Positions 9,297 through 18,300 of a DNA stretch of 64,000 nucleotides are shown here, piece after piece. The position numbers were made by a program, and so were the translations under genes. The notes beneath the pieces are model-generated. The model was given only the letters and a program-made list of their open reading frames with translations. It was not told where the DNA came from and searched no databases. The DNA comes from Hamiltosporidium tvaerminnensis (taxonomy: Eukaryota > Microsporidia > Dubosqiidae). The stretch covers positions 248,001 to 312,000 of the forward strand of contig CM061250.1 of NCBI GenBank assembly GCA_022605425.2, written 5' to 3'. The first letter of the stretch is position 1, and the number at the start of each line of letters is the position of its first letter.

Positions 9297-12200
9297 TCAT
9301 GAAAAATAAATTGAGGATTCCAAAATATAATTGTTCTCTTTTATAACCTGCATTATTTCTTCTCTCATATATTCGAATTCGTTATTTTGATAAATAAAAT
9401 TTCTTACTTTCATCATCATATTTTTATCACTGACAGTGATAAATATATTAAAATAAATATCAGGCCATTCATGAGTAGAACTTTTTATATCTTCAAAGAA
9501 GAAAATCATATATTCATAAATAAAATCTCTTTTCTTTGAATTTTCTGTAATTTTTTCAGATAAAAGCTTTTTAGAATCAGATGAAATTTTATTTGATCTA
9601 AACAAATCTAAAACTTGTGTAAAAATAAAATCATCATTAAAATATGACAGTGCTGTTATAACATCTTCCTTTTCCTTTGTATATTCATACATATCATATT
9701 TAAGTAAAAGATCTTTAAATAATCTTTCAGTATTTATTCTTTTAACGGCTGATATGAATATAGATAGTCTTTCACATGAATTTATAGTGTTTTTGGAATT
9801 TCGTTCTTTAAAAATATTTTTATGTGAAATGTAACTTAAAAAACTATTTAAGAAAAACTTTTGTTCATTTTCTTTAAAATTCGAATCAGGTTTTTTTTCT
9901 GTTTCAAAAGTGTACTTTTTACTCATTTTTTTTAAAATTTCTATTTCGTTATTTATAACTTTTTCTGTTAAAGCTAAACATTTTGTTTCGTCTGTATTTG
10001 GTTTTATATCTTTCAATAAATATGTAATAACGTTTTTTACTTTTTGTTGAAGTCCATTTTCTTTGTAAAATATCGATTTTAGTTTTTTTAAATCCATTAT
10101 TGCCTTTTCTAATACATGTGGATCATTATTGTTTATAAAAATAATTATATTAAAGAATTTTTCTAAATCTACACCATAGTTTACAATGAAATCAAAATAA
10201 TCTGAAAGTAGATTGATTTGATCTTCAGAATTAAGTAAATTGTTTTTTAATGCCATTATTAAAGAATTGTAAGATGAATCGTCATCATATAAGATCCTAA
10301 ACATTCCATAACTGGGAACATAGTAGCCTTTGCTTATGGAATCAATATTGTTATTTTCCTTATCGGGTAATATTTTTAAGGAGGTATCGTTCAGAAGAAA
10401 CGTTATTGTCTTATTATTTAGGTGTAGAATCAAAGGTATTTCCCACAGGCTTTCAATATTTTTTTCTGTTTCCTCGATAATTTTATTTTTGAATTTTTTG
10501 AATTTAAATTTGATTTTTTCAATATCAGTTTCAGAGGAACAATTTGATTCAACATCATCAAATTTATTTATATATGTTTCTTGGGAAAATATTAAGTGTT
10601 TATTTTCTTCTTTTACCCTGATTAAAGGAAAATGTTTTTTTTCTAACCATTCTACAATCATGCCTTGTGAATCTCTCATGAATTCCAAAAAATTATTTAA
10701 ATCGGCATTTCTACCTTTATTCCTAAATAAATATCGACCGATACGTTTTTTAAAATTTAATTTTCCAATTTTGACTTCTAACATTCTTAGAATCAAAGCT
10801 GCTTTATTATAAATTATGTAATATTCGTAATTGTTCACATCAGGTGTATTATTCGGAGGAGAATAGAATCTTTGCGTTGTTTTTTCTTTCAAATTAGTTT
10901 TTTTTGACAAACTGGATTTCCAAAACTCTTTAATTTTGGATAAAAATGTTTTGTCTTCATTTTCGAACTTTCCTTTGATTCTTACAATATGAGTTTTAGA
11001 TTTGGAATCATATTTTAATGTTTTGTTCCTTTCTTTCAAACTAAAAAAAGTCCAGTTTTTTAATATCTCATTAGAATAATATGTAGCGAATCCTTCATTA
11101 AGCCATAAATCGCTCCAATCTTTACACGTAACCAAATTACCAAACCAATGATGACTTATTTCATGACAAATAGTATCACCAACTTCTTTTTTATGATCAA
11201 AACTATCCTTAAATGAATTATACAACAGATATTCCAATCTAAATATAATTAAAGAATCGTTTTCCATCGCAATATCTTCAAAATTTGGTATTCCTAAAAA
11301 ATCAATTTTTTCCGTTTTCAAAGCAATTTTAAATTGACTTAAAAAATATTTTATACATTTTTTAGCAATTGATATGCCATAGAATGTATCAGAAAGTTTA
11401 TATGCCGTTGGTATATAAAAACGAACCGTTAAATGAGCATTTGTTGGCTCTTTATTTTTATTATTACCCGATGATATTTTAGTTAAAGAATTATTTGAAC
11501 TTTGGGTTATTGATTCATATAAATGGTTTTTTTCATTTACTTTATTGTTTAAAAAGTCCGAATTTTTATTAAGAAGTTCAGAATCATTTATTTCTGAATT
11601 CGAATCGTAATTTGGTATTTTATCTGGGTCTGTATTCTTATCATTTTTGTTTGAAATATCATTATTGATTTGATATATCGGTGGAACAGGAATCACAGAT
11701 GAGTTTATATTTTGAGGTTCTATATTTTTAGTTTTTGATTCTGTAAAATCAATCGAAGAGAGCGGTAAAGTTTTAGTTCCTGAATCTTTAAATAAAGTAT
11801 TTATGAAATCCTTAGTAGTAAGTAAGAATTCAGTTGTGCTGATATTCTGAGAGATTTGCATTTTGGTGAAATCATGTGTTTTTGGGTTATCAATATTGAT
11901 ATTAGAAATAGAAACTGTTTTAAGTAAATTTACTTTAGAAAATGAAGAAGTGTTTGAACTGGAAATATTGCTTTTTGTTGTAATATATCTTTCTTTCGTA
12001 GAATTTGTTGGTAATATTTCTGTATTTGTATTATTTGTTTCAACTATTTTTAATCCTGAATAAGTTGCAGTTTTCTGTTGCAATGATTCTTTGTTTCTTG
12101 ACTTTATTTCATTATATTTTATAAATATTGAACTTGTTGAGATAATCATAGTTTCGCTTTTATCACGGTGTAAAATATCTTGTAGATTTTTTCCTAAATA

Positions 12201-13109
12201 CCAATTTTTCTGTTTTTCTTGAAATTTTTTTTTGTAATTATAATCTGAAAATTTGTTTTCTATGATAATTTCAGTATAATTGAATACACCAATTGCAAAA
12301 GCCAGAAGATATGTCGGTAAAGGTTCTGTTTTATTAAAAAATACTTTTTTATACTTTTCGCCTATCAATATTTGATGAGGCTGTGTATTTGAAAGTGCAG
12401 TATAATACTTAGGTATTCTCAATATTAATGTAAAATGAGATTTGATAGATGGGTGATCAAAACAAGGGAACACATTTCTTGCATATGATGGCTGAAACTG
12501 TGTAGAGTATATCTTGTTCTCGCCTTCGATATCTTGATATTTATTTCGTTTTTCTTTATCAATATAAGTTTTGTAGAAACCATGTGGTTTATGATGAATT
12601 TTATTATTAAACATAATTATTAATTTACTGTTACTTGACGGTTCTACATCAGAAGGAATATAAAGACTCAATTTTTCATCAATAAGTGTAGGTATTAGCT
12701 TAAAAGGCTCATGATAATTTACAATATCATCTTCAAAAACATCATTGTAGTCAAAAACCTTATTATCATCGTTATCAATTTTTATATCGAAATCTAGTTT
12801 TTTGGTATTCAAAATTCCTTTCCAAATAAAATGTTTTTTGTTATTTTCAGTATAAAAATGTATTTCAGTTATTGTTGATTTATTAGAATTGAGATATATT
12901 TTATTAGATTTTTCCGAATTTTCTAATAGAATATCAACTCTTCCTTCGTAACTATCGGTATCACCACTCAAAGACAAATATAGTTTATAATCTATAGGTT
13001 TAAAATTGAAATCATTGTTTGCTTTTACAATCGAAACAACTATACAAAGTATAAAATACTTTAATATTTTATCTTTCTTCATTTGAATTTCAAAAAATTT
13101 CAGTTTCAT
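9297..13109 (-). CDS. Secreted M1-family zinc aminopeptidase with large low-complexity insertion
   Basis: 1270 residues. M1 enzymes remove N-terminal amino acids from peptides. The zinc site HEISHH-x17-NE is complete: His649, Glu650, His653 and Glu672, in HEISHHWFGNL...WLNEGFATYY. The substrate-binding GAMEN motif reads IAMEN at 613-617, so the first Gly is Ile. The candidate catalytic Tyr lies at about 767 in the IYNKAAL block. A hydrophobic segment near 14-30 (ILKYFILCIVVSIVKA) is a likely signal peptide; Met10 (position 13082) would give the more conventional one, so either Met may be the start. An Asn/Ser/Thr-rich insert of roughly 200-250 residues (about 340-560) precedes the catalytic domain, which explains a length well above the usual ~850-900. 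There is no C-terminal membrane segment. It probably acts outside the parasite or in the secretory route. Confidence 0.92.
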   Translation of the reverse strand: MKLKFFEIQMKKDKILKYFILCIVVSIVKANNDFNFKPIDYKLYLSLSGDTDSYEGRVDILLENSEKSNKIYLNSNKSTITEIHFYTENNKKHFIWKGILNTKKLDFDIKIDNDDNKVFDYNDVFEDDIVNYHEPFKLIPTLIDEKLSLYIPSDVEPSSNSKLIIMFNNKIHHKPHGFYKTYIDKEKRNKYQDIEGENKIYSTQFQPSYARNVFPCFDHPSIKSHFTLILRIPKYYTALSNTQPHQILIGEKYKKVFFNKTEPLPTYLLAFAIGVFNYTEIIIENKFSDYNYKKKFQEKQKNWYLGKNLQDILHRDKSETMIISTSSIFIKYNEIKSRNKESLQQKTATYSGLKIVETNNTNTEILPTNSTKERYITTKSNISSSNTSSFSKVNLLKTVSISNINIDNPKTHDFTKMQISQNISTTEFLLTTKDFINTLFKDSGTKTLPLSSIDFTESKTKNIEPQNINSSVIPVPPIYQINNDISNKNDKNTDPDKIPNYDSNSEINDSELLNKNSDFLNNKVNEKNHLYESITQSSNNSLTKISSGNNKNKEPTNAHLTVRFYIPTAYKLSDTFYGISIAKKCIKYFLSQFKIALKTEKIDFLGIPNFEDIAMENDSLIIFRLEYLLYNSFKDSFDHKKEVGDTICHEISHHWFGNLVTCKDWSDLWLNEGFATYYSNEILKNWTFFSLKERNKTLKYDSKSKTHIVRIKGKFENEDKTFLSKIKEFWKSSLSKKTNLKEKTTQRFYSPPNNTPDVNNYEYYIIYNKAALILRMLEVKIGKLNFKKRIGRYLFRNKGRNADLNNFLEFMRDSQGMIVEWLEKKHFPLIRVKEENKHLIFSQETYINKFDDVESNCSSETDIEKIKFKFKKFKNKIIEETEKNIESLWEIPLILHLNNKTITFLLNDTSLKILPDKENNNIDSISKGYYVPSYGMFRILYDDDSSYNSLIMALKNNLLNSEDQINLLSDYFDFIVNYGVDLEKFFNIIIFINNNDPHVLEKAIMDLKKLKSIFYKENGLQQKVKNVITYLLKDIKPNTDETKCLALTEKVINNEIEILKKMSKKYTFETEKKPDSNFKENEQKFFLNSFLSYISHKNIFKERNSKNTINSCERLSIFISAVKRINTERLFKDLLLKYDMYEYTKEKEDVITALSYFNDDFIFTQVLDLFRSNKISSDSKKLLSEKITENSKKRDFIYEYMIFFFEDIKSSTHEWPDIYFNIFITVSDKNMMMKVRNFIYQNNEFEYMREEIMQVIKENNYILESSIYFS

Positions 13110-13560
13110 CTAAATAGAATGTTTTAGTTATTTTTATATATCTGTTTTATAAAAAAAATTATGTGTAATTACGAATAGAAATTCATTATACATTTTTTTT
13201 ATTCAGAATTATATTATATTACACATTTTTCTATTAGAATATATTTCCTATTTAAGATTTATGACATGTAAAATCAGTACAATGATATCAAAATAATGTT
13301 TTAAGAAATATTTTTGTAAAAAAAAACATTTTGCAAAGTTTAAAATTTAATAAAATAATTCGGGATTTATTATCAATATATTGTAAATATTATATAGATT
13401 TCCCTTTTTACATTTACCTTATATAAATCAATAACTAATTTATAAGTTTAATTTATATTTAAAATATTACATAGATTTCCCTTTTTAAATTCAATAAATC
13501 AATAAATAATTTTTTTTTAAATAATCCATCCTTACCTTATCGGTGTAGAGAATCAATAAA
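13110..13560. other. AT-rich intergenic region with a diverged duplicated block
   Basis: The upstream region of the aminopeptidase gene. A block containing ATATAGATTTCCC at about 13393 recurs, slightly changed, as ACATAGATTTCCC at about 13470, with similar AATCAATAA-type sequence after each. No gene is seen. Confidence 0.35.
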
Positions 13561-13599
13561 TATAATTTTCCAGTTGTTTTTTTTAATCTGTTATAACTT

Positions 13600-13742
13600 G
13601 GAATTATAAGGGATTGTCCTATAGATCAAGTGTGGTTTATATCCTACCAAAATGATAGCATTGATTTTAAATGCGAATTATACAAACTCATTGCCAAGCA
13701 AAAGTTTTTAATGTGGTTATCTTCCCTTCACCATGTTACCGC
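13600..13742 (-). mobile_element. 5'-end fragment of the 730-bp repeat
   Basis: Matches the first ~130 bases of the 730-bp element in minus orientation (GTGTGGTTTATATCC, ACTCATTGCCAAGC, ATGTGGTTATC). Its outer end overlaps the first copy of a 72-bp tandem duplication. Confidence 0.65.
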
Positions 13743-13862
13743 CTAAAAAAGCGTAATATTTCTCACCCATATGATATATTAAATGGAAATATCTTCCCTT
13801 CACCATGTTACCGCCTAAAAAGGCGTAATATTTCTCACCCATATGATATATTAAATGGAAAT
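13719..13862 (+). repeat. 72-bp exact-register tandem duplication
   Basis: Two adjacent 72-base copies (13719-13790 and 13791-13862) differ at about one base (CCTAAAAAAGCG versus CCTAAAAAGGCG). Each holds a small CGCC/GGCG hairpin. Because 72 is a multiple of three, a 73-codon frame stays open across it; I regard that frame as incidental. Confidence 0.85.
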
Positions 13863-13962
13863 TCTCCTGTGTCTTATCTAAAGGAAAAGTAAAATTTGGA
13901 TGAGGGAACCATAAGAGATAGATTTTAAAATATTATGAAATTATTTTGTAAGATATTTAACC

Positions 13963-14297
13963 CTTGGTGTGGATGTAGGGGAGATAGAAAGATAGGAATC
14001 CTTGGTGTGGATGTAGGTGGGATAGAAAGATAGGAATCCTTGGTGTGGATGTAGGTGAGATAGAAAGATAGGAATCCTTGGTGTGGATGTAGGTGGGATA
14101 GAAAGATAGGAACCCTTGGTGTGGATGTAGGGGAGATAGGAATCCTTGGTGTGGATGTAGGTGAGATAGAAAGATAGGAATCCTTGGTGTGGATGTAGGT
14201 GAGATAGAAAGATAGGAACCCTTGGTGTGGATGTAGGTAGGATAGAAAGATAGGAATCCTTGGTGTGGATGTAAGTGGGATAGAAAGATAGGATCCC
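13963..14297 (+). repeat. 38-bp minisatellite, nine units
   Basis: Unit starting CTTGGTGTGGATGTAGG, with starts at 13963, 14001, 14039, 14077, 14115, 14145, 14183, 14221 and 14259. One unit (14115) is shortened by 8 bases to 30. Copies differ at a few positions (GGTGGG, GGTGAG, GGGGAG). The array is G-rich on the plus strand and therefore stands out in this AT-rich region. The minus strand is open for 155 codons because no frame of the unit has a stop; I do not treat that as a gene. Confidence 0.92.
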
Positions 14298-14568
14298 TTC
14301 AAAAAAATGTCATATAATTCATTCATCAAACAAAGATATAATATATCCTCATAAATCCTATAATAAATATAAAAACATAATTCTTCTGCCAATCCAACTT
14401 AAAATTTTATTTTAATTAATTTATTTTTAAAAAATTATTTTCTATTCACCACAAATATTTATTCTACTCATTTAATATTATTTTTCAAATGTTTAAGGGT
14501 TTGAAAAAAAAGTAAATTTTTTTCTTTAATTTTTCAAATTTTTTTTAAAATTTTCAATTTTTATTCGA

Positions 14569-14571
14569 CCC
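14569..14571 (+). promoter_or_regulatory. CCC start-proximal motif of the proteasome gene
   Basis: CGACCC directly abuts the ATG at 14572 after a long T-rich tract. It is a clean example of the microsporidian CCC start-proximal signal. Confidence 0.5.
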
Positions 14572-15159
14572 ATGGATTCATTGATAGGAATAAAAGGCAA
14601 TGATTTTGTTTTAATTGCATCTGACACAGTAACAAAATCATCTCTTCTTCTTATTAAAGATGATGAAAATAAGTTTTACAAAATAAATTCTCATCTTATT
14701 ATGGCATATTCTGGTGAACAAGGAGATTCGTTTAGAAATTGTTCTTTTACTGCTGAGAAAGTTAAATTTGAATGTCTTCAGAACCAAATACATGCTACAC
14801 CTGCAGTTGTGGCAAATGTTTTACAAAAAAAATTACATACTGCTTTAAGAAAGCAACCACTTTCTACATCCTGTCTTATTGCAGGAAAAACACCAGAATC
14901 TTTTTCTCTTTACCAGGTAGACACATACGGTGCCATTTCTTCAAGTAAATATTTTTCTCTCGGTGCATCTTCATATTTTACGTACGGTATACTCGATAAG
15001 AATTATCATGAAGGTATTACTTTAGAGCAGGCACTTTCTACCCTTCAAGAATGTGTAAATGTACTTAAAAAAAGATTTGTTCTTGATATTCCAACATTTA
15101 TAGTTAATATTGTTAGAGATTCTGGTATTGAATCTTTATCTCTTAAACCTTCTGAATAA
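14572..15159 (+). CDS. PRE1: 20S proteasome subunit beta-4 (Pre1/PSMB2 type)
   Basis: 195 residues, the usual size. A non-catalytic beta-ring subunit of the 20S core particle. The N-terminus DSLIGIKGNDFVLIASDT matches the beta-4 opening and keeps no propeptide or catalytic Thr1. Other family landmarks are MAYSGEQGDS near 44-53, the YQVDTYGAISS block near 118-128 (compare YQIDYLGT in human PSMB2), and the helix TLEQALSTLQECVNVLKKRF near 164-183 with RDSGIE in the C-terminal strand. The ATG at 14572 follows a CCC motif. It is the first gene of a compact trio with NSE3 and RPB5; the next start is 349 bases downstream. Confidence 0.93.
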   Translation: MDSLIGIKGNDFVLIASDTVTKSSLLLIKDDENKFYKINSHLIMAYSGEQGDSFRNCSFTAEKVKFECLQNQIHATPAVVANVLQKKLHTALRKQPLSTSCLIAGKTPESFSLYQVDTYGAISSSKYFSLGASSYFTYGILDKNYHEGITLEQALSTLQECVNVLKKRFVLDIPTFIVNIVRDSGIESLSLKPSE

Positions 15160-15508
15160 AATTTCATTTGTCTTCTATAAATTTATTTTTTTTATTTTAT
15201 TTTGTAATTTTTTTTCCTTTTTTTTAAATAAATTATTTGTCATCTCTAGATTTATTTTTTTTATTTTATTTTTTTCCATTTTTTAAATAAATTATTTGTC
15301 ATCTCTAGATTTATTTTTTTTATTTTATTTTTTTATTTTTCTTCTTTTTTTAAATAAATGTATAATTTTAAAATTTATTTTCTAATCTAAAATTTTACTT
15401 TTAAAAACTTCTTTTAAATTATTTAAGTGCCTTCTATAAATTTATTTTCAACTGTGAAATTTTACTTTTAAAAACTTATTTTTTAAAATAAAATTTTTCC
15501 CTAAAAAA
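15160..15508. repeat. T-rich spacer with ~59-bp tandem duplication
   Basis: The gap between the proteasome and NSE3 genes. TAAATAAATTATTTGTCATC begins a block at about 15225 and again at about 15284, with a partial third copy at about 15351. Long T/A homopolymers surround them. A further diverged pair of CTTCTATAAATTTATTT blocks lies at about 15172 and 15430. Confidence 0.6.
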
Positions 15509-16237
15509 ATGTCAGCTGAAAATATTTTAGCAGGAAATGTTTTAAGACTAATAATAGACAATCACAGCAGAGATACATGTACATCAAAGAAAGATATTAA
15601 ACACATGTTTAAAATATCAACAAATGATTTGATTAGTACTTTAAATAACATAGAAAATAAATTAAATAATATTTGTATGAAATTGGTTGGAATTTATAAA
15701 GATTTTCCTACTGAGGATTTAAATTTAGCTGAAAAATTTTTTATTGTAAAAAATATTTCTGATAAATTTAACGAAAATTTACAAAATAATAGTGAAAGCA
15801 GTAAATTTACAAATAAAAATGAAAATAAAATTCATACAGAGGATAACAATTGGAATCAAAATAATAGTGAAAGCAATAAATTTACAAATAAAAATGAAAG
15901 TAAAATTCATACAGAGGATAATAATTGGAATCAAAATAATAAAATATGTGATTCTAACAATAATGAAAGAAACGATAATATTAATAATCAATATAATAAA
16001 GATTTTGAAATTCTTGTTATTATTTTGGGTGTATTATATTTAGAAGGTGGTCGATGTTCGTATAGAAGAATGGTTGTTGTTTTGAAAGATACAATTAATT
16101 TTGAAAAATTTATTTCAATTTTTAGAAAAAAAGGATATTTAAAAGTATATAAAGAAGATGGAGAGGTAATGATAGAATATGGGTGGAGGTTTCATTTAGA
16201 ATTTCCTTCTTTCAGTATCGATGAAGATATGTTTTAA
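15509..16237 (+). CDS. NSE3: MAGE-domain protein, probable Nse3 of the SMC5/6 complex
   Basis: 242 residues. Nse3 pairs with Nse1 and binds Nse4 in the SMC5/6 genome-stability complex; its tandem winged-helix MAGE fold binds DNA. The N-terminal half (LAGNVLRLIIDNHSRD and the next 80 residues) resembles the first winged helix. The C-terminal half, EILVIILGVLYLEGGRCSY near 169-187, then FRKKGYLKVY and IEYGWRFHLEF, follows the MAGE pattern LLMIILGVIF-x-G, then GYLEY and YEF-W-PRAH-E. Between them lies an Asn/Glu/Lys-rich linker made of two 25-residue copies (nucleotides 15782-15856 and 15857-15931). The ATG has CCC 7 bases upstream. It runs tail to tail with RPB5 (477 bases between stops). The assignment rests on motif reading, not a search. 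Confidence 0.7.
   Translation: MSAENILAGNVLRLIIDNHSRDTCTSKKDIKHMFKISTNDLISTLNNIENKLNNICMKLVGIYKDFPTEDLNLAEKFFIVKNISDKFNENLQNNSESSKFTNKNENKIHTEDNNWNQNNSESNKFTNKNESKIHTEDNNWNQNNKICDSNNNERNDNINNQYNKDFEILVIILGVLYLEGGRCSYRRMVVVLKDTINFEKFISIFRKKGYLKVYKEDGEVMIEYGWRFHLEFPSFSIDEDMF
15782..15931 (+). repeat. 75-bp in-frame tandem duplication inside NSE3
   Basis: Two adjacent 75-base copies encode near-identical 25-residue segments, each with FTNKNE and KIHTEDNNW. Only a few bases differ, so the duplication is recent. It lengthens the linker between the two winged-helix halves without breaking frame. Confidence 0.9.
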
Positions 16238-16714
16238 AATATTCTTTTGAATATAAAATATTTATTCATGCAAATATTTTTTGTAAAAAAAGAAAATTTG
16301 ATTGGAAAGAAAACCAAATTTTATTTCTTTTGATGATTACAACAAATATTTCATTTATAAGTTAAAACTTGTGAATTTATACTAAAACTTCCTTCAAATA
16401 GATAAATTTAATTTAATGATTACAACAAATATTTAATTTATAAGTTAAAACTTGTGAATTAGCTTAAAAGAAACGAATTTTTTTTCATTAAATATTACAA
16501 CAAATATTTCATTTATAAGTTATATTTATATTTAAAATAAAAATTCCTCGAAAGAATCAAAGGTTTAGAATAAATAATTATTTTATTTACGTTATTCTTA
16601 TAAATAAAATTATTCTTTTCATTTTTATTTGAAATTAAAAAAATAAGTTTTAAAAAATTAAAATTTTAATTCCATAAATAGAAAATAAAAATAAGAAATC
16701 TAACTAACTTATAT
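16238..16714. repeat. Intergenic region with a three-fold diverged direct repeat
   Basis: The convergent spacer between NSE3 and RPB5. A block around TTACAACAAATATTTCATTT followed by ATAAGTTAAAACTTGTGAATT appears at about 16335, 16418 and (shorter) 16494. Each carries a short AAGTT..AACTT inverted repeat that could act in 3'-end formation for the converging genes. Confidence 0.5.
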
Positions 16715-17281
16715 TTAAATAACAACACGATAATATAAGGCTGTACCTGCTGATTCAGATTTACGTAATATTTCAAACACTTGTCCTCTTTTAGCCCCAT
16801 AATATCGTGCAACTGGGTCACTCTTAAGTATTTTAGGAAGTTCTTGTTCTTTAAGTTTACGATTCTTAAGAAATATTTCTTTCTCATTTTCTGATAATAA
16901 AATATGTTTCGGAACCAATTCGTGTTTAGTCACATTGAAAAGAAGTTCTCTTTCTTTGAATACTTCGATTGTAAATTTGGAATTATATTCTTCAATAAGT
17001 CTTGATGAAGCGGGTGAAAGTGCTTCTTTACAGATAAGAAGGATGTGTGATATATCTTGTTTTTCAAACGACTCGATAAGCATCTTTAGTGTTTTAATAC
17101 CAACTTTGGCTTCATCGCAGTAGTGCACAAGAAGTTGTGCGTTCGTTTTTTTGTGGTGTACCAACATTTTTAATTCGGCTGAATTTTCTAGAAGACGAGT
17201 GTCTATTATGTATTCTCTGTCAGTTAACATTTCAATCAAAGTGTTTTTGCAAAGTAAAAGTTTCTCTGAAATTTCGGTCAT
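16715..17281 (-). CDS. RPB5: RNA polymerase I/II/III shared subunit Rpb5 (RPABC1)
   Basis: 188 residues, slightly shorter than yeast Rpb5. It is a shared subunit of the three nuclear RNA polymerases, at the DNA-entry jaw. The N-terminal jaw domain (1-110) holds LLLCKNTLIEMLTDREY and the strand DISHILLICKEALSPASSRLI. The conserved C-terminal assembly domain (about 118-188) contains HELVPKHILLSENEK, ELPKILKSDPVARYYGAKRG and a final ALYYRVV, nearly invariant from archaea to eukaryotes. The start is the first ATG; its upstream region has ACCTCCTTA rather than CCC. It converges on NSE3. Confidence 0.95.
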   Translation of the reverse strand: MTEISEKLLLCKNTLIEMLTDREYIIDTRLLENSAELKMLVHHKKTNAQLLVHYCDEAKVGIKTLKMLIESFEKQDISHILLICKEALSPASSRLIEEYNSKFTIEVFKERELLFNVTKHELVPKHILLSENEKEIFLKNRKLKEQELPKILKSDPVARYYGAKRGQVFEILRKSESAGTALYYRVVI

Positions 17282-17409
17282 AAAAAAATAAGGAGGTGGT
17301 TTTTTTGTGATAAAAAATATTTTTTTTATAAGAAATTTGGCAGCTTTTTTTTTTAATGAAATTATTTTTTAAAATTTAAATCTTTAAAATTAAGGACCCT
17401 CTTTTTGTT

Positions 17410-18300
17410 AAGAGCATTAAGCAACAAAAGTAAGTAAATGCTTGGTCATGACTATACTAGACGACATAATGAAATCCAATGATATATATCTATATATATT
17501 GGTTTTAAGGCTTCAAAATGAATTAGGACCAGCTTGTGTGAAGTAATTTTTGAAAATGAGTATATGGAAACAGAAGTGAATACCAGAAATAAATTGATGT
17601 CAAATTTCGGAATAATATACCAGCATATTGATTATATTCAAAACAAAAAATATTCACTCTCATTTACGATGAAATTACTTCCCAAGATTCACTCAAAATG
17701 GCTAAATTGTAAAATTTTTTTTCAGTTGTTCCTTTCCCTACCTATAGAAGACAATCCATGATTTGAATTAGAGCTTCGCCTATTAAATGCCTTCATAGAC
17801 ATTTTTGCTTAGACTGTTAGGCTGTCGGCCCAATAAAAACATTCTTTGTTCGAAGGATAAAGAGTATAGTTCTGGCAATCTAAATCAACTCTTCGGTGGT
17901 ATATTTCAATATTTCATACAAGACCATTAAAATAATACCGAGAAGCTTTAGTAATATGACTTTATAGCAAATGGGTTAGATCTTATTTAATAATTTAATG
18001 TAGAGCTAATTTCCTATATGTCAACTTTGGGGGTATTCGGGCAATGACTATAACATGTACCTTAAAATACTAACAATACCAACAAATTTAAGGCATACAT
18101 TGATTAGATAGTCCTGAAAAGACATTTAAACAAAATTTTTGCCAAAAAATTATATATTAGCTGGGCATATATGTCAAATAGAGGGGGATAGGGTGTATAA
18201 TTACTGTAAAGAGCAAAGAGATGTAAACAACCAATATCCTCCTTAATTTAAACTATGGGAAGAAAAGCAAAAATATATTTTAAGAAACGAAATCGGAAAA
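17410..18300 (+). mobile_element. Decayed R4-like LINE 3' fragment
   Basis: GGTCATGACTATACTAGACG at about 17443 encodes the same GHDYTRRHNE segment as the LINE at 40560. The following 800 bases carry broken matches to the endonuclease region and the tail, for example the GGCATACATTGATTAGATAGT block at about 18092. Around 17770-17950 there is unrelated sequence, perhaps a nested insertion. Too decayed to code. Confidence 0.7.

Noticed and set aside
10330-10812. 160-codon plus-strand frame within the aminopeptidase gene
   Set aside because: Antisense shadow of a gene with intact catalytic motifs.
13671-13892. 73-codon frame across the 72-bp duplication
   Set aside because: It starts in a repeat fragment and owes its length to the duplication; no coding signal.
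13925-14392. 155-codon minus-strand frame across the minisatellite
   Set aside because: It exists only because the 38-base unit has no stop in any minus-strand frame; units are read in three different frames.
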